A stretch of 14,990 nt of DNA. It comes from Treponema sp. Its GTDB lineage: Bacteria; Spirochaetota; Spirochaetia; Treponematales; Treponemataceae. Position 1 is the stretch's first letter. Each line of letters starts with the position of its first letter. Below the pieces are notes generated by a model. It did no database searches. It was not told the DNA's origin and worked only from the letters and a program-made list of their open reading frames with translations. Position numbers and translations under genes: made by a program. The stretch covers positions 1 through 14,990 of the forward strand of contig DMQP01000090.1 of NCBI GenBank assembly GCA_003455655.1, given 5' to 3'. Positions 14,826 to 14,990 of this stretch are shown here, piece by piece.

Positions 14826-14990
14826 ATGGAATACTCTGTTCAGAAAGTGCTTTCTCTTATTTCGCATATTCATAGTGTTAGTGCAGAATTTACTAATCGT
14901 CGTCTTGCAGAAAAAAATCTAATTTCTTCTCACGGATTTATTTTGTTTCAACTTGCACGGAACGAAACCATGAGCATGACACAACTTGCA
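14826..14990 (+). CDS. MarR-family transcriptional regulator, 3'-truncated by window edge
   Basis: Open from ATG 14826 to the window end, 55 residues. The sequence starts with a helix (MEYSVQKVLSLISHIHSVS) and continues LISSHGFILFQLARNETMSMTQLA. This has the MarR pattern of a dimerisation helix followed by a helix whose start is usually a T/S-x-x-x-F/W-x-L-L-x-x-L motif, and the beginning of the winged-helix domain (MTQLA). The recognition helix and wing are outside the window, so the assignment rests on the N-terminal third. It has no Shine-Dalgarno and a promoter ending 6 nt before the ATG. MarR proteins are commonly autoregulated and repress a divergent neighbour, which fits the membrane-protein gene sharing its promoter region. 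Confidence 0.72.
   Translation, partial: MEYSVQKVLSLISHIHSVSAEFTNRRLAEKNLISSHGFILFQLARNETMSMTQLA

Larger units (their letters stand above)
14764..14828. repeat. 16-nt near-perfect inverted repeat spanning two divergent start codons
   Basis: The plus-strand sequence GTACACTATACGCATG (14813-14828) and the minus-strand GTACAGTATACCCATG (14779-14764) agree at 14 of 16 positions. The arms are symmetric about 14796 and each contains a -10 element and an ATG. They may be paired operators for the MarR-type protein or a shared leaderless promoter/start design. Confidence 0.7.

Overview
The window looks like chromosomal DNA of a host-associated spirochaete of the Treponema type. This is inferred from AT-rich coding sequence, a Maf-like (DUF115/MptE-like) protein, a divergent HD-GYP protein behind a flagellar-type (sigma28) promoter, and an M23/LysM protein beside a periplasmic beta-propeller protein. 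It is a compact housekeeping region. I see no insertion sequence, prophage, CRISPR array, rRNA or tRNA.

Layout, left to right. (1) 1-2212, plus strand: the 3' part of chorismate synthase (aroC), overlapping a D-Ala-D-Ala carboxypeptidase. (2) 2202-5774, minus strand: a three-gene unit read M23/LysM peptidase, zinc-ribbon protein, then an exported beta-propeller protein with a degenerate polysaccharide-deacetylase domain. (3) 5823-9977, plus strand: signal peptidase I, FtsI-like transpeptidase with a PASTA domain, and a Maf-like protein, all overlapping. (4) 9978-10205: a gap that appears to hold two sigma28-type promoters and a structured, terminator-ended RNA. (5) 10206-11573, plus strand: a divergent HD-GYP protein. 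(6) 11566-13834, minus strand: glycyl-tRNA synthetase followed by an aldo/keto reductase-like protein. (7) 13939-14766, minus strand: a five-span membrane protein, divergent from a MarR-type regulator cut by the window end (14826-14990).

Genes in 815-9977 converge on the cell envelope: peptidoglycan trimming (DacA-like, M23), septal cross-linking (FtsI-like), protein export (LepB), and a Maf-like protein that may glycosylate flagellin. The next gene is an HD-GYP protein that appears to be under flagellar sigma control.

The most interesting points are: the 9978-10205 gap; an apparent split in translation starts, where genes at the head of a unit lack a Shine-Dalgarno and have a -10 element about 7 nt before the ATG (leaderless), while internal genes have good Shine-Dalgarno sites; a 16-nt near-perfect inverted repeat covering both start codons of the MarR/membrane-protein pair; and three proteins that keep a family fold but lose catalytic residues (deacetylase-like, HD-GYP, aldo/keto reductase). 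Nothing here is clearly an undescribed defence or mobile system.
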